Positions 42,577 through 52,506 of a stretch of DNA of 64,000 nt are shown here, piece after piece. The notes under the pieces were generated by a model. It saw nothing but the letters and a program-made list of their open reading frames with translations, had not been told where the DNA came from and searched no databases. Made by a program: the position numbers and the translations under genes. This stretch comes from Mycobacterium sp. MS1601 (lineage in GTDB: Bacteria; Actinomycetota; Actinomycetes; Mycobacteriales; Mycobacteriaceae). Where the stretch lies: NCBI RefSeq assembly GCF_001984215.1, contig NZ_CP019420.1, positions 5,952,001 to 6,016,000 on the forward strand, given 5' to 3'. The stretch's first letter is position 1. Every line of letters begins with the position of its first letter.

Positions 42577-43004
42577 GTGTGATCAGGCACCTTCGGGGCT
42601 CTTGAAGCTACGGTACATAATTTGCTGGCGCAGTCATCGGCGACTACTGAATGCACCGACCCCGACGCCGGCACCGACTAAGGATAACCTCAGGAAACCG
42701 TAGGTGACAGATGACGAGGGTCACAAGTTGTAGTACTCACAACACCCTGGACCTTGTGGCAGCCTTGAGATTCGATGTCCCGATTCTCAGGAAAGCGCGA
42801 GGATATGCCCAGTGCAGCGGCCATGCTCGGCATCGTCTCCGCGCTTCCGTCGCAGCATGCTCGTCGCATCCCTGACATGCCGGCCGCGCGACCGCCAACC
42901 ACGCGCACGGTGGTTGCGTCAAGTCGACACGGTGTGATGATCGACTTCAAGCAAGGAATTCACACTTTGCTAATTTACGGATTCGTCAGGGTCGACGGTC
43001 GATC
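42577..43004. other. 428-base intergenic region with the flippase-fusion promoter
   Basis: No convincing gene is present. Several stretches are AT-rich relative to the window. GTTGT and ACAAC form an inverted repeat near 42725-42742. A 77-codon frame (42775-43008) overlaps the next start but has non-coding character. The promoter for 43005 is at its right end. Confidence 0.6.
42956..42976 (+). promoter_or_regulatory. Promoter of the flippase-A-T-TE gene, shared motif
   Basis: GAATTC (42956-42961), then TTTGCTAAT (42966-42974) with an extended -10 TGCTAATTT (42968-42976). The same pair, with one base less between, precedes the first island gene at 35163-35180. The start codon is 28 bases downstream, with CAGGG as a weak ribosome site. 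Confidence 0.55.
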
Positions 43005-46000
43005 GTGATCGCCGACGTCTCGCCCGTCGCCGGCGACGCCGGGCGGCCAGCCTCACGGCGCAGATTCCTGCCGCCGGTGCGGGCCAGCGCCCTGGGCATC
43101 GACATCGCGGCGGTGATGACCTCCAGCGCCGCCACCGGAGCACTGGGCTTCGTGTTCTGGACGATGGCCGCCCGGGGCTACAGCGCCGCCGAGGTGGGTC
43201 GCGCCTCGGCCATCATCTCCTCGGCGACCCTGGTGGCCATCCTGTCCACCCTGAGCCTGGGCAGCCTCTACGAACGGTTCCTTCCGGTGTCCGGCGCAGC
43301 CGCCAAGCGTTATGTGCGCCGGGGCATGCTGCTGGTGACCGTGACGGCGGTGCTGTTCGGCGCCGCTTTCCTCGCAGTGGGCCCACGTACCCAGCTGTTC
43401 TCGAATACTGTTGAAACACTGTTGTTTCCGGCGTTCGTGGCGGTGCTGGCCGCATATGCCCTGCAGGATCAGGTGCTCATCGGCCTCGGCCGTGCCCGGT
43501 CCATCGCCGTCAAGAACATCTCCCAGTCGCTGTGCAAACTGGCCGCCGTGGCCGCCCTGATACCACTGGCCACCGGGTCGGCCATCGTGTGGGCGTGGGT
43601 GATTCCCGCCGCGGTCATCACCACCTGGTTCGCCCTCGCGGTCATCCGTCCCGAAACCAGCAGGCGCCTGGGTACTTCGACACTGCCGGTGCGCCGGGAA
43701 CTGCTGCAGTTCTTCGCCAGCTCCTATGCCATCAGCTCCGTCGGGATCGTCATCCCGCTACTGGTGCCGCTGATCATCGTCGCCCAACTCGGCACCGAGA
43801 CCAACGCCTACTTCTCGATGTGCTGGCTGGTTGTCAACACCCTCGCCGTGCTGATCGGCGCCACCGCCGCACCGTTCATCGCCACGGCCTCCACCCCGGG
43901 TGCCGACCTGCGCGCTGCGACAAGGCGATTCACCGTCCTGTGCGGGGGCGCCGCAGTCACCGGCTGTGTGCTGTTGCTGGTGTCCGCTCCGCTGGTACTG
44001 GGCATCATGGGCCCGGACTACGCCGCCGAGGGCACCACGTTGATCCGGCTGATGGCGCTGACGCTGCCCTCGGTGGCGCTGCTGACCATCTACAGCGCGC
44101 TGGCCAGACTGCAACGGCGCCTACGCCTGGTTGTCACAGTGCAGATCCTGCTCGGTGTGGTGATCGTCACCGGAGTCACCCTGAGCACCCCACTGTTCGG
44201 CATCAATGGCGTCGGCTACACCTACGTCACCGCCGAAGTCCTCTCGACCTCGGTCATCGCGGTACCGCTGGCTCGGTTGCTGCACCGGGTGCGCCGCCGC
44301 AACACCCTCGTCGGGAACACTCTCGCCCACAACGACACCGACGACAACGAGCCGCCGATGCCAACCTCACCAGTGCAGACCGTGCACCCCATTCCCGAGG
44401 ACATGACGGTGGGCAAGGCGTTCACCGAAGTCGCAGACAAACACCCCGGCCAGGTGGCGCTGCGCACCCTCGACGGCGGGGGCGTCACCTACCGCGAGCT
44501 CGCCGCCGACTCCGGGGCGTGGGCACAGGCCGCGCCGGGGCCCGAGACTGACCGCGACATCGTGGTGATGCTGGCCGGGTTCCACCGGCAGTCGGTCGCA
44601 GCGGTGCTCGGTATGTTCGGCGCGGGACGCATTCTCGCCCCGCTGGACCCTGCCCTGCCTGCCGCTCGCACCGCAGGCGTGATCGGCTCGCTGGAACAGG
44701 AGAACTACCGCGTCAGCGCGGTGCTCACGGATGCGGCCAACCATGCCGAAGCCGTTGGGATGGGCCTGGATTGCCCGACCTGGGTGAGGCCGCCCACCAA
44801 GCCCACCCGCTCCCCCGCACTCGCGGGCGGCGTGGACACCATCAGCAGCATCCAGGTCACCTCCGGCTCCACCGGAGTACCGAAAGCGGTACTGCACACC
44901 CACGGGATGTGGCTGGCCGACGCACAACTGTTCGCCGGTGAGTTCGGCGTTGGCGTCGGCACCCGGGTGGCGGTGTGCATGCCGATCAGCTTCGCGGCCG
45001 GGCTGAACATGCTCATCGGATCGCTGCTGTCCGGCGCCGAGGTGATCATGCTGGATCCTCGAGACCTCCCGCCGGAACAGGCCTTCGATCATCTCGGCGC
45101 CTGCGGCGCCGAGGTCGTCGTCTGCACTCCGACGTTCCTACAGAGCCTCAGCGACACCGCGGGGGGCCGGACGTGGGCGTCGGTGCGCAGGCTCGTCACC
45201 ACCGGCGAAGCCGTCCAGTCGGGTGTGGTGCACGCCGGGCGCCGGATCGCACCGCAGGCCACCTTCACCAACTGGGTGGGGTCCTCGGAGACGTTGGCCA
45301 TCGCGACGTTCGACATCCGCCCCTGCGACCCTGTGCCGGTCGGCCCCATCCCCGCCGGAAAACCGGCCCCGCACAAGCAGATCAGCCTCGATGACGAGGG
45401 GGTGATAACCGTGACGTCGCGCTACGTCGCCTGCGGTTACGTCAACCCGGGCGCGGCGAGCACGCGGTTCGAGCACCACACGGACGGGCGTAGTTTCATC
45501 ACCAACGATCTCGGCAAGTGGGATCGCGACGGCACCCTGATCATGCGGGGACGGGCCGACACCGCGGTGAAGATCCGCGGTTATCTGGTGGAACCGGCCG
45601 AGATCGAGAGCGCCTTGGCCCGCCACCCCGCGGTCCGCGAAGGTGTTGTCGTCGCCGGCAGTGGCCCCGACCCGGCGCTGTACGCATACGTGGCGCCGGT
45701 CAGCAGTGCGCGCGCCCCCTCCGTCGCTGAGATCCGCGCCCAGCTGCGTGACCAGCTGCCCGCCTGGATGATCCCCAGCCACGTCATGATCGTGGACGCG
45801 CTGCCACGCACCGAACGCGGCAAGGTCGACAGATTGGCACTGCCGAAACCTGTTCGGGCACCGATTGATCCGCCGCTGCCCGGCCTGGAGACCGCGGTGG
45901 CAGACATCTGGGCGAGCGCACTTGCACTCAGCGAGGTGGGCCGCACCGAGAGCTGTCATGAACTGGGCGGCGATTCGTTGACGGTGGCGCGCATCCTGGT

Positions 46001-46538
46001 GGAGGTCAAGAACCGCTACGGCGTGGCGCTCACCCAGGGGGATCTCGCCGCAGCCCCCACCGTCGCCGAGTTCACCGCGGTGCTGTCGGCCCGTCTCGGT
46101 GCTGAACAACTGCCGCGGCGCACCCTGCTGGCGGCCACCACTGTGGTGCTGCGGGCACCGACGGTGCCGCAGCCGCTGACACCGTGGTTCTGCTTCGCCG
46201 GTGCCGGCGCCTCCGCGCTGACGTTCGCTGCCCTGGCCGGCCACGCCGGGCCGGAGCGCCCTGTCTACGCCTTTCAGCCCAACGGCCTGGAGAATCGCGG
46301 GCTGCCCGACTGGACGGTGAAGAGGGCGGCGCGCCGTCATCTCGGTGATCTGCGGCGGCTTCAGCCGCACGGGCCCTACACGCTGATCGGACACTCTCTG
46401 GGCGCCTTCATCGCACTCGAGGTCGCGCACAGCCTGGCCGGCCTCGGCGAGTCCGTCGAACTGGTGACCCTGCTGGATCCTTTCCTGCCCCCGGCGCCGT
46501 ACGCAACGCCCGACGCCGGTTGCCCGACGCCACCCTGA
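43005..46538 (+). CDS. Polysaccharide flippase fused to A-T-TE (adenylation, carrier, thioesterase); 3' end frameshifted
   Basis: The N-terminal 440 residues are a polytopic flippase-like domain (about 12-14 helices; FVFWTMAARGYSAAEVGRAS start). An adenylation domain follows: core A3 TSGSTGVPKA near 618, A5 NWVGSSETLAI near 755, A8 GRADTAVKIRGYL near 848, A10 RTERGKVDR. A carrier domain has LGGDSLTV (Ser near 990), and a thioesterase begins with GHSLGAF near 1128. Core A4 reads SFAAGLN, lacking the Asp that binds amino groups, so the acid activated is probably not an amino acid. A lost base near 46490 truncates the thioesterase; its remainder is 46520-46870. I know of no described protein with this layout. 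Confidence 0.85.
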   Translation: MIADVSPVAGDAGRPASRRRFLPPVRASALGIDIAAVMTSSAATGALGFVFWTMAARGYSAAEVGRASAIISSATLVAILSTLSLGSLYERFLPVSGAAAKRYVRRGMLLVTVTAVLFGAAFLAVGPRTQLFSNTVETLLFPAFVAVLAAYALQDQVLIGLGRARSIAVKNISQSLCKLAAVAALIPLATGSAIVWAWVIPAAVITTWFALAVIRPETSRRLGTSTLPVRRELLQFFASSYAISSVGIVIPLLVPLIIVAQLGTETNAYFSMCWLVVNTLAVLIGATAAPFIATASTPGADLRAATRRFTVLCGGAAVTGCVLLLVSAPLVLGIMGPDYAAEGTTLIRLMALTLPSVALLTIYSALARLQRRLRLVVTVQILLGVVIVTGVTLSTPLFGINGVGYTYVTAEVLSTSVIAVPLARLLHRVRRRNTLVGNTLAHNDTDDNEPPMPTSPVQTVHPIPEDMTVGKAFTEVADKHPGQVALRTLDGGGVTYRELAADSGAWAQAAPGPETDRDIVVMLAGFHRQSVAAVLGMFGAGRILAPLDPALPAARTAGVIGSLEQENYRVSAVLTDAANHAEAVGMGLDCPTWVRPPTKPTRSPALAGGVDTISSIQVTSGSTGVPKAVLHTHGMWLADAQLFAGEFGVGVGTRVAVCMPISFAAGLNMLIGSLLSGAEVIMLDPRDLPPEQAFDHLGACGAEVVVCTPTFLQSLSDTAGGRTWASVRRLVTTGEAVQSGVVHAGRRIAPQATFTNWVGSSETLAIATFDIRPCDPVPVGPIPAGKPAPHKQISLDDEGVITVTSRYVACGYVNPGAASTRFEHHTDGRSFITNDLGKWDRDGTLIMRGRADTAVKIRGYLVEPAEIESALARHPAVREGVVVAGSGPDPALYAYVAPVSSARAPSVAEIRAQLRDQLPAWMIPSHVMIVDALPRTERGKVDRLALPKPVRAPIDPPLPGLETAVADIWASALALSEVGRTESCHELGGDSLTVARILVEVKNRYGVALTQGDLAAAPTVAEFTAVLSARLGAEQLPRRTLLAATTVVLRAPTVPQPLTPWFCFAGAGASALTFAALAGHAGPERPVYAFQPNGLENRGLPDWTVKRAARRHLGDLRRLQPHGPYTLIGHSLGAFIALEVAHSLAGLGESVELVTLLDPFLPPAPYATPDAGCPTPP

Positions 46539-46870
46539 CGCTGGATGCACCGGCACTGCGAGGCTGGGACCTGTGGTCACGACGGCTGCGGGTACCCCTT
46601 GCCGGGATCATCCAGTTCGAGCAGGAAGCTCAGGCCAAGGCACTCGAGGAGGTCGGCGTACGGGTGGGTCTGATGCACCGCCCAACTCCGTGGGGCGGCC
46701 GCACACTGCTGCTGCTGAGTCACCTCAACGTCGATGATCCGCGGCTGTGGGCCCACGTCCTGCCCGGTGAGCTGCAGGTGGCCCGGGTGCGGTGTGACCA
46801 TCACTCGATCGTGCGTGAACCCTTCGTGCGCCAGGTGGCCACGATGATCCGCGACGCCGGCTCGTGCTAG
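46520..46870 (+). pseudogene. Detached C-terminal part of the thioesterase domain
   Basis: In the -1 frame relative to 43005-46538, the sequence from about 46499 reads VRNARRRLPDATLTLDAP and continues to RCDHHSIVREP, the thioesterase catalytic His, ending at TAG 46870. It aligns with the paralogue at 55048-57723 (VARDARSELPDVTVTL ... DCDHHSIVREP). Restoring one C in the run at 46488-46492 would join it to the main gene as one protein of about 1288 residues. A TTG at 46520 could start it separately, but this is unlikely. Confidence 0.8.
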
Positions 46871-46928
46871 GGCCCTTTGATCAAAGTGGTCCTGCGGGGC
46901 TGAAGTTGTTGCGGTCCATACCGATAGA

Positions 46929-47405
46929 GTGCAGGGTGTGCGCGAGGAGCATCTGTTCGGTATCCGCCTGTACCCGGCGACGATGAGAGCCGACGTCGTC
47001 TCCGGGACTCGCGAGATCGGCAGTGTTCACGATGGGGAGTTCCTGGTCATGGAGGCCAGCGACGGGACCATATCGGTGTGCGACGTTGCAACCGGCGATT
47101 GTTCCCCGCTCAACCGGGACCGGAAGGCCACCGAGGGCTTCCTCGAGGCTTTCGCGGAGTATCTGAGTTCCGGGCCGCCTGCCCCGACACCGGTGACGAT
47201 GACGGCTGAGCAGGCCGCGGAGCGTCTTCGTGCTTTCCGGGAGGGGCGGGTTCGTCCTCAAGTCCTCCCAGCGGGCAATGGGCTCTCTCACCGCACACGG
47301 CTGAGGAAGCTCCGAAAGCGGCTACACGCGATCGACAGCGCCGCGACCGGGCCGGACTCATGGTGGAGCGGCCTCATCGAAGAGGCCGAGAACGACGTGC
47401 TCTGA
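46929..47405 (+). CDS. Hypothetical protein
   Basis: A 158-residue protein that I do not recognise. The N-terminal half is beta-rich (GIRLYPATMRADVVSG, GEFLVMEASDGTISVCDV), then ATEGFLEAFAEYLSSG, and a basic C-terminal helix (HRTRLRKLRKRLHAID). It has no signal or membrane helix. It may begin at GTG 46929 or 46938. A 12-base palindrome CTTTGATCAAAG lies upstream at 46875-46886. Position at the right edge of the glycan island suggests an accessory gene. Confidence 0.55.
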   Translation: MQGVREEHLFGIRLYPATMRADVVSGTREIGSVHDGEFLVMEASDGTISVCDVATGDCSPLNRDRKATEGFLEAFAEYLSSGPPAPTPVTMTAEQAAERLRAFREGRVRPQVLPAGNGLSHRTRLRKLRKRLHAIDSAATGPDSWWSGLIEEAENDVL

Positions 47406-47447
47406 GCGGCGTCAACGTGAGATGGTGCGTAGCCAGATCAGGATGCC

Positions 47448-48421
47448 TTAGTCGTCGAGGCGGATGTCGCCGATCACCCCGAAGTGGTCAGAACCCGGAA
47501 TATCGATGCGGCCGAACGAGATAGGACTGGCTCCCTTGGTGAGGATGCGGTCGATCGCCAGAATCGGGGAATTCGCCGATCTGCCGGATAGGTGGCGACG
47601 ATGCCCGCGCCGACATACTCGGCGGCATCGCGCAGTTCAGGTGAGCCCGCGGCGCCCGAACCTGCCAGGAGATCACGAAAACGCTTGTGGTCGAAGGTCG
47701 AATTGAAGTCAGCACCGATCACCATGGTCTGCGTCTCACCACCCAGGACCGTATGCAGCCGCTCCAGCTCGGCAGCCCACTTCCAGGCCGGCTCGGGAAA
47801 GGGCGGGATCGGATGTAGCGCGTACACCGCAATGTGCTCGGCGCCAGGCATTTTCAGCTCGGCGCGAATGTTGTTGAGCGCAAAGCCTGCCAACAGCTCG
47901 CCGGATTCCAGCGGATACCGCGAATAGATGCCCGCGCCTCCGCCTCCGAAACGGGGAAACGTCACAGAATAGGGCAGCAGCTCGCGCAGACCGGCCGCTT
48001 CCACGCCACTTCGGGCGCTCTCGGTGAGCTCGATCACGGTGAGGACGTCCACCGACCTGTCCCGCACCGCGGCCACCACGGCGTTCGGATCTGCCTGTCC
48101 CAGCATGATATTGGCCTGCATAAGACGAATGTCCTGCCGACCGACCGCCGCCGCGGCGGCTGGATCTGCTCGGTAGAGCGGAAGCTGTGACCACAGCCCC
48201 ACCGCCGTCACCACCACGGCCAGCCCGGCCGCCCACCATCGTCGCCCCACCGCGAACACCACCGAGGCGGCCAGGGCAGCCAGGATCAGCAATGGTGTGA
48301 ACGCCGCGACGATGGTGGCGGTGTTACTGACGGGGCCGATGAAATGTGCTGTGACACCGGCGATACCGGCGACCAGCAGGCCGCCTCCAACCACGCCTGA
48401 CGCCCACCGCAACCACCTCAC
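47448..48421 (-). CDS. Membrane-anchored endonuclease/exonuclease/phosphatase family protein, frameshifted
   Basis: Three N-terminal membrane helices (about residues 1-85) precede an EEP domain: LMQANIMLGQADPNAVV, IELTESARSGV, AVYALHPIPPFP, GADFNSTFDHKRF. The uninterrupted frame runs to 47474 and loses its C-terminus. In the next frame the true end is visible: LAIDRILTKGASPISFGRID, then PGSDHFGVIGDIRLDD with the catalytic SDH, stopping at 47448. One missing C (G-run 47566-47569 on the plus strand) explains the break. The substrate is unknown; such proteins act on phospholipid or nucleic-acid phosphodiesters. Confidence 0.8.
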
Positions 48422-48455
48422 CCGTCCATAGTGGCACGGTTTCGGGAAGTGATGC

Positions 48456-49468
48456 TCAGCCGCGGTCTACCGGAACCAGTGACAGCAGCAGATCTGGACC
48501 CAGAGTGCTCACCCCGTCGAACTCCCAGCGCAGCGCACGGGCAATGGTGGGCACCCCGATGTCACCGAGCGCGGTGCCAGGGCCCCCACCAGAACCGGTG
48601 CCACGTAGGCCAGGATCCGGTTCACCACCCCGGCGCGCAGGAAGGCCGACGCCAGCGTGGGCCCGCCTTCGACCATCACGTCGGTTCGATCCCCCAGTGC
48701 CCGGATCACCTCGTGCACATCGTGGGTGCGTATCACCATGGTGTGGGAGTCGTCGTTGAGGATGTTGGCTTCCTGCGAGATCTCCCGGGTGCCCACCACC
48801 ACCCGCAGCGGCTGGTTGGCGGCCGGCGTCCCGTCGGGCAACCGCGCGGTCAGAGTGGGGTCGTCGGCGAACACCGTTCCGGTGCCCACCACGATGGCAT
48901 CGGCGGCAGCCCGGCGCAGGTGTACGTCGGCGCGAGCCTGCTCGCCGGTGATCCACTTGCTGGAGCGGTCCGCCGCAGCGCTGCGGCCGTCGAGACTGGC
49001 CGCGTACTTCCACGTGATGTGTGGTCTTCCGGTGCGCTGACGGTGCAGCCATTCCCGCAGCGGGCCCTTTTCGACGGCCAGCGCCTCCTGGCCCGCGATC
49101 ACCTCGACGCCGTTGCCGCGCAAGCGGTCCGCACCTCCCGCGGCCACCGGATTGGGATCCGAGACCGCGTAGACGACCGTCGAAACCTGCGCTGCCAGAA
49201 GCGCATCCACACAGGGTGGGGTGCGGCCGTGGTGGTTGCAGGGCTCCAACGTCACCACCGCGGTGCCGCCGGCGGCCCCGGTGCCGGCCTCCCGCAGTGC
49301 CACCACCTCCGCGTGCGCGCCGCCCGCGGGTTCGGTGCCGCCCACGCCGGCCACTCGGCCGTCACGATCCAGGATCACGGCGCCGACGGGCGGATTCGGA
49401 TAGGTGGCGCCTTTGACGCCGTCGGCGGCCCGGATGGCCAGCGCCATGGCGGCCTCGACGGTGTTCAC
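48456..49468 (-). CDS. ribD: Riboflavin biosynthesis deaminase/reductase RibD, frameshifted
   Basis: The N-terminal deaminase has the zinc motif HAEVVALRE with [11 protein letters not shown]; the C-terminal reductase has [21 protein letters not shown] and [13 protein letters not shown]. It performs the second and third steps of riboflavin synthesis. After [10 protein letters not shown] the frame departs from the family, while the neighbouring frame continues [20 protein letters not shown] to a TGA at 48456. Restoring one base in the C-run 48583-48587 repairs it to about 337 residues. The GTG at 49468 overlaps the rpe stop. A real break would harm an essential pathway, so a sequence error is likely. 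Confidence 0.9.
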
Positions 49469-50154
49469 CCGAGATGCGGTGAGGCAGCGGCGGCGGCGCG
49501 GCGCAGTGCGGTCACCGCGGCGGCGGGATCCTGTGCCCCGTACACCGCGGATCCGGCGACGAAGCAGTCCACCCCGGCTTCTGCGGCCTGTTCGATGGTG
49601 TCGGCGTTGATGCCTCCGTCGATCTCGACGACAACGGTCAGCTCACCGGAGTCCACCAGCTTGCGGGCGGTGGCCACCTTGCCGAGCACCTCGGGGATGA
49701 AGCTCTGGCCGCCGAAACCCGGCTCGACCGACATCACCAGCAGGGTGTCGAAATCACGCAGGATCTCCAGGTAGGGCTCCAACGGCGTGCCCGGCTTGAT
49801 CGACAGCCCGGCCTTGGCGCCCGCGGCCCGGATGTCGCGGGCCACCGCCGCCGGGTCATCGGTGGCCTCGGCGTGAAAGGTGACGTTGTAGGCGCCCGCC
49901 TCGGCGTACGGAGGTGCCCACCGCGCGGGGTCGTCGATCATCAGGTGGCAGTCCATCGGGATGTCGGTGGCGGCCAGCAGGCTCTGCACCACGGGCAGCC
50001 CCAGCGTCAGGTTCGGCACGAAGTGTGCGTCCATCACGTCCACGTGCACCCAGTCCGCGCCCTCGATCGCCACCAACTCGTCGGCGAGACGGGCGAAATC
50101 GGCAGAGAGGATCGACGGTGCGATCAGGGGGCGTGAAGCTGACATGGAGCCCAT
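49465..50154 (-). CDS. rpe: Ribulose-phosphate 3-epimerase
   Basis: A 229-residue TIM-barrel epimerase of the pentose phosphate pathway. [30 protein letters not shown] with metal ligands, [18 protein letters not shown] and [11 protein letters not shown] are conserved. The ATG at 50154 overlaps the rsmB stop as TAATG and has an AAGGATC ribosome site; ATG 50145 is possible. It lies between rsmB and ribD, matching M. tuberculosis order, and supplies ribulose 5-phosphate, also the RibB substrate. Confidence 0.96.
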   Translation of the reverse strand: MGSMSASRPLIAPSILSADFARLADELVAIEGADWVHVDVMDAHFVPNLTLGLPVVQSLLAATDIPMDCHLMIDDPARWAPPYAEAGAYNVTFHAEATDDPAAVARDIRAAGAKAGLSIKPGTPLEPYLEILRDFDTLLVMSVEPGFGGQSFIPEVLGKVATARKLVDSGELTVVVEIDGGINADTIEQAAEAGVDCFVAGSAVYGAQDPAAAVTALRRAAAAASPHLG

Positions 50155-51545
50155 TAAAGATCCTTGCGCAGAGCGGCTGCAAACATGGCGTCGGTTCCGT
50201 GGCGGTGCGGCCACAGCTGCACATGCGGTCCATCACCCAAGTCGTCGGCGGGGGCGAACAGCGCTCGGGTGTCCAATGCGGTCACCGGCTGCCTGCGCAG
50301 CGCGTCGGCCACCACACCCGCCGTCTCGGCCAGGTGCGGTGAACACGTCGCATACAGCACCACCCCGCCCGGCCTGGTCAGTGCGATGGCCGCCGCCAGC
50401 AGTTGACGCTGCAGCTTCACCAGCTCAGGCACATCGGACTGGGTGCGCCGCCAGCGCGCTTCCGGGCGGCGACGCAGTGCGCCGAGTCCGGTGCAGGGCG
50501 CGTCGACCAGCACCCGGTCGAAGCCAGGCTCCAGGCCCGACTCGCGGCCGTCGACACGCAGAACCTGCACCGGCAGGCCCTCGGTGTTCTGTTCCACCAG
50601 CTCCGCACGACGTGGGGCCGGCTCCACCGCTGTCACCGTGGCCGAGTCACCGGCCAGTGCGGCTAGCATCGCGGTCTTGCCACCGGGGCCCGCGCACAGG
50701 TCCAGCCATCGGCCGGTATCCGGGCCTTCCAATGGAGCCAGTGTCAATGCCCTGGCCACCAACTGGCTGCCCTCGTCCTGCACCAGCGCCTTCCCGTCGC
50801 GCACCGGTGCCAGCGCGCCCGGATCACCCCCGGGCAAGTACGCGGCATACGGCGAGTACCGGCCCACCTCACCGGCGATGGCAGCGGCCAGTTCCTCCGC
50901 GGTCAGCACACCCGGGCGTGCCGCCAGGTGCACGGTGGGGCGTTCGTCGTCGCTGCGCAGCAGTGCTTCCAGCTCACCCGCGCGGGCACCGAGCGCGTCG
51001 GCGAAAGCCTGTGCAATCCAACGGGGGTGGGCATGGATGAACGCCAGGTTGCCCACCGGGTCGGTGCTGCGGGGCGGCGCCAGTTCGGCCACCCAGGCTG
51101 CCTCGTCGCGCCGGGAGATGGTGCGCAGCACTCCGTTGACGAAACCCGCACGCGCGGTGTCGAATTCGATTCCGGCCTGGTCCACGGTGGTGGACAGCGC
51201 GGCGTGTGGCTCCACGCGGGTGCGCAGCAGCTGATAGGCACCCAGGCGCAGCAGATCCAGCAGCACAGGGTCGATATCGGCCACCGGCCTGCCCGCCGCG
51301 GCGCTGATCACATCGTCCAGCAGCCCCCTGGTGCGGCACGCACCGTAGGTCAGTTCGGTGGCGAAAGCGGCGTCACGGCCGGTGATTCCGCGGTCGCGCA
51401 GCAGCGCAGGCAACGCCAGGTTGGCATAGGCATCGCGCTCGGACACCGCGCGTAGCACGTCGAAGGCGGCGCGGCGCGGCGGATCGAGAGGGGTGCGCTG
51501 AGGGCGCTTCTGTGGCTGACGGCGCTGGGGCGGACGGTTGTTCAT
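50154..51545 (-). CDS. rsmB: 16S rRNA m5C967 methyltransferase RsmB/Fmu
   Basis: A 463-residue protein with a basic N-terminus, a NusB-like RNA-binding domain (residues about 25-160) and a Rossmann methyltransferase. The SAM site is [12 protein letters not shown], the catalytic Cys motif [18 protein letters not shown] and the second Cys [13 protein letters not shown]. It methylates C967 of 16S rRNA. The start ATG 51545 overlaps the fmt stop; the stop overlaps the rpe start. Confidence 0.95.
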   Translation of the reverse strand: MNNRPPQRRQPQKRPQRTPLDPPRRAAFDVLRAVSERDAYANLALPALLRDRGITGRDAAFATELTYGACRTRGLLDDVISAAAGRPVADIDPVLLDLLRLGAYQLLRTRVEPHAALSTTVDQAGIEFDTARAGFVNGVLRTISRRDEAAWVAELAPPRSTDPVGNLAFIHAHPRWIAQAFADALGARAGELEALLRSDDERPTVHLAARPGVLTAEELAAAIAGEVGRYSPYAAYLPGGDPGALAPVRDGKALVQDEGSQLVARALTLAPLEGPDTGRWLDLCAGPGGKTAMLAALAGDSATVTAVEPAPRRAELVEQNTEGLPVQVLRVDGRESGLEPGFDRVLVDAPCTGLGALRRRPEARWRRTQSDVPELVKLQRQLLAAAIALTRPGGVVLYATCSPHLAETAGVVADALRRQPVTALDTRALFAPADDLGDGPHVQLWPHRHGTDAMFAAALRKDL

Positions 51546-52471
51546 GACGCCCGCACCTGATCATCGAGCCGGGCGCCGCGCGCCCAGTCGGCGGCATTCA
51601 TCGGTTTCTTGCCCGGCGCCCGTACCGTGCCCAGGGCCACCGGGCACGACCCGGTACCCACCAGCACCCTGCGCTTCTGCACCAGCACCTGTCCCGGTGC
51701 CAGGTCGAGGTCGTCGTCCACCGGTTCCACCGGCGCGATGCCCACCCGGATGTCACCGAGCATGGTCCAGGCACCCGGGTTCGGGGTCACCGCGCGGATA
51801 CGACGTTCCACGACGTGTGCCGGTAGGTCCCAGCGCACCCGGGCACTGTCGACGGTGATCTTGGGCGCCACGCTGATCCCCTCGGCAGGTTGCGGCACCG
51901 GCACCAGCACGTCGTCGCCGATCCCGTCGAGCGTCGAGGACAGCAGTACCGCTCCGGACTCGGCCAACCGGGTCAGCAGGTCGCCTGCGGTGTCACCGGC
52001 TTTGATGGTCTCGGTGACCATCCCGTACACGGGACCGGAGTCCAGGTCCGGTTCGATCCGGAATGTGGTGGCGCCGGTCACCTCGTCACCCGCGGCGATG
52101 GCGGCCTGCACCGGCGCGGCACCGCGCCAGGCAGGCAGCAGTGAGAAGTGCAGGTTGACCCACCCCCTGGGCGGGACTGCCAGCAGCCCGGCGCCGAGGA
52201 GGGCGCCATAGGCCACCACCGGACAGCACTCCGGCTCGTAGGTGGCCAGTTCGGCGACGAACTCCGGTGAGTTGGGCCGGGTGGGCCGCAGCACGGTGAT
52301 GTTGTGATCGGCCGCCAGCTGCGCCACCGGTGACGGGGTGGGTTTGCCGCGGCGTCCCGACACTGCATCGGGACGAGTCAGCACCGCGGCCACCTCGTGC
52401 CGCGGCGAGTCGATCAGCCGCTGCAACGCCGGGAGCGCGGGTTCCGGGGTACCGGCGAAGACGAGACGCAC
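51542..52471 (-). CDS. fmt: Methionyl-tRNA formyltransferase
   Basis: A 309-residue enzyme that formylates initiator Met-tRNA using 10-formyl-tetrahydrofolate. The N-terminal [16 protein letters not shown], the catalytic [20 protein letters not shown] with [14 protein letters not shown], and the C-terminal OB-like domain ([16 protein letters not shown]) are present. It heads the operon fmt-rsmB-rpe-ribD. lemA lies 36 bases upstream on the same strand. Confidence 0.96.
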   Translation of the reverse strand: MRLVFAGTPEPALPALQRLIDSPRHEVAAVLTRPDAVSGRRGKPTPSPVAQLAADHNITVLRPTRPNSPEFVAELATYEPECCPVVAYGALLGAGLLAVPPRGWVNLHFSLLPAWRGAAPVQAAIAAGDEVTGATTFRIEPDLDSGPVYGMVTETIKAGDTAGDLLTRLAESGAVLLSSTLDGIGDDVLVPVPQPAEGISVAPKITVDSARVRWDLPAHVVERRIRAVTPNPGAWTMLGDIRVGIAPVEPVDDDLDLAPGQVLVQKRRVLVGTGSCPVALGTVRAPGKKPMNAADWARGARLDDQVRAS

Positions 52472-52506
52472 CGGGACAGTCTAGAGACCTCGCCGCGCGG
52501 CTCCGG

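Noticed and set aside
42775..43008. Small gene overlapping the flippase-fusion start (GTGA overlap)
   Set aside because: The 77-residue product has no family-like sequence and contains the promoter of the next gene; the overlap is likely chance.
46488..46538. Programmed -1 frameshift in the thioesterase
   Set aside because: No slippery heptamer and downstream structure were recognised, and two neighbouring genes have the same kind of lost base, so an indel or sequence error is simpler.
48456..49052. Separate gene overlapping the 3' part of ribD
   Set aside because: Only its last 40 codons look like protein, and these are the displaced C-terminus of RibD after a one-base loss.
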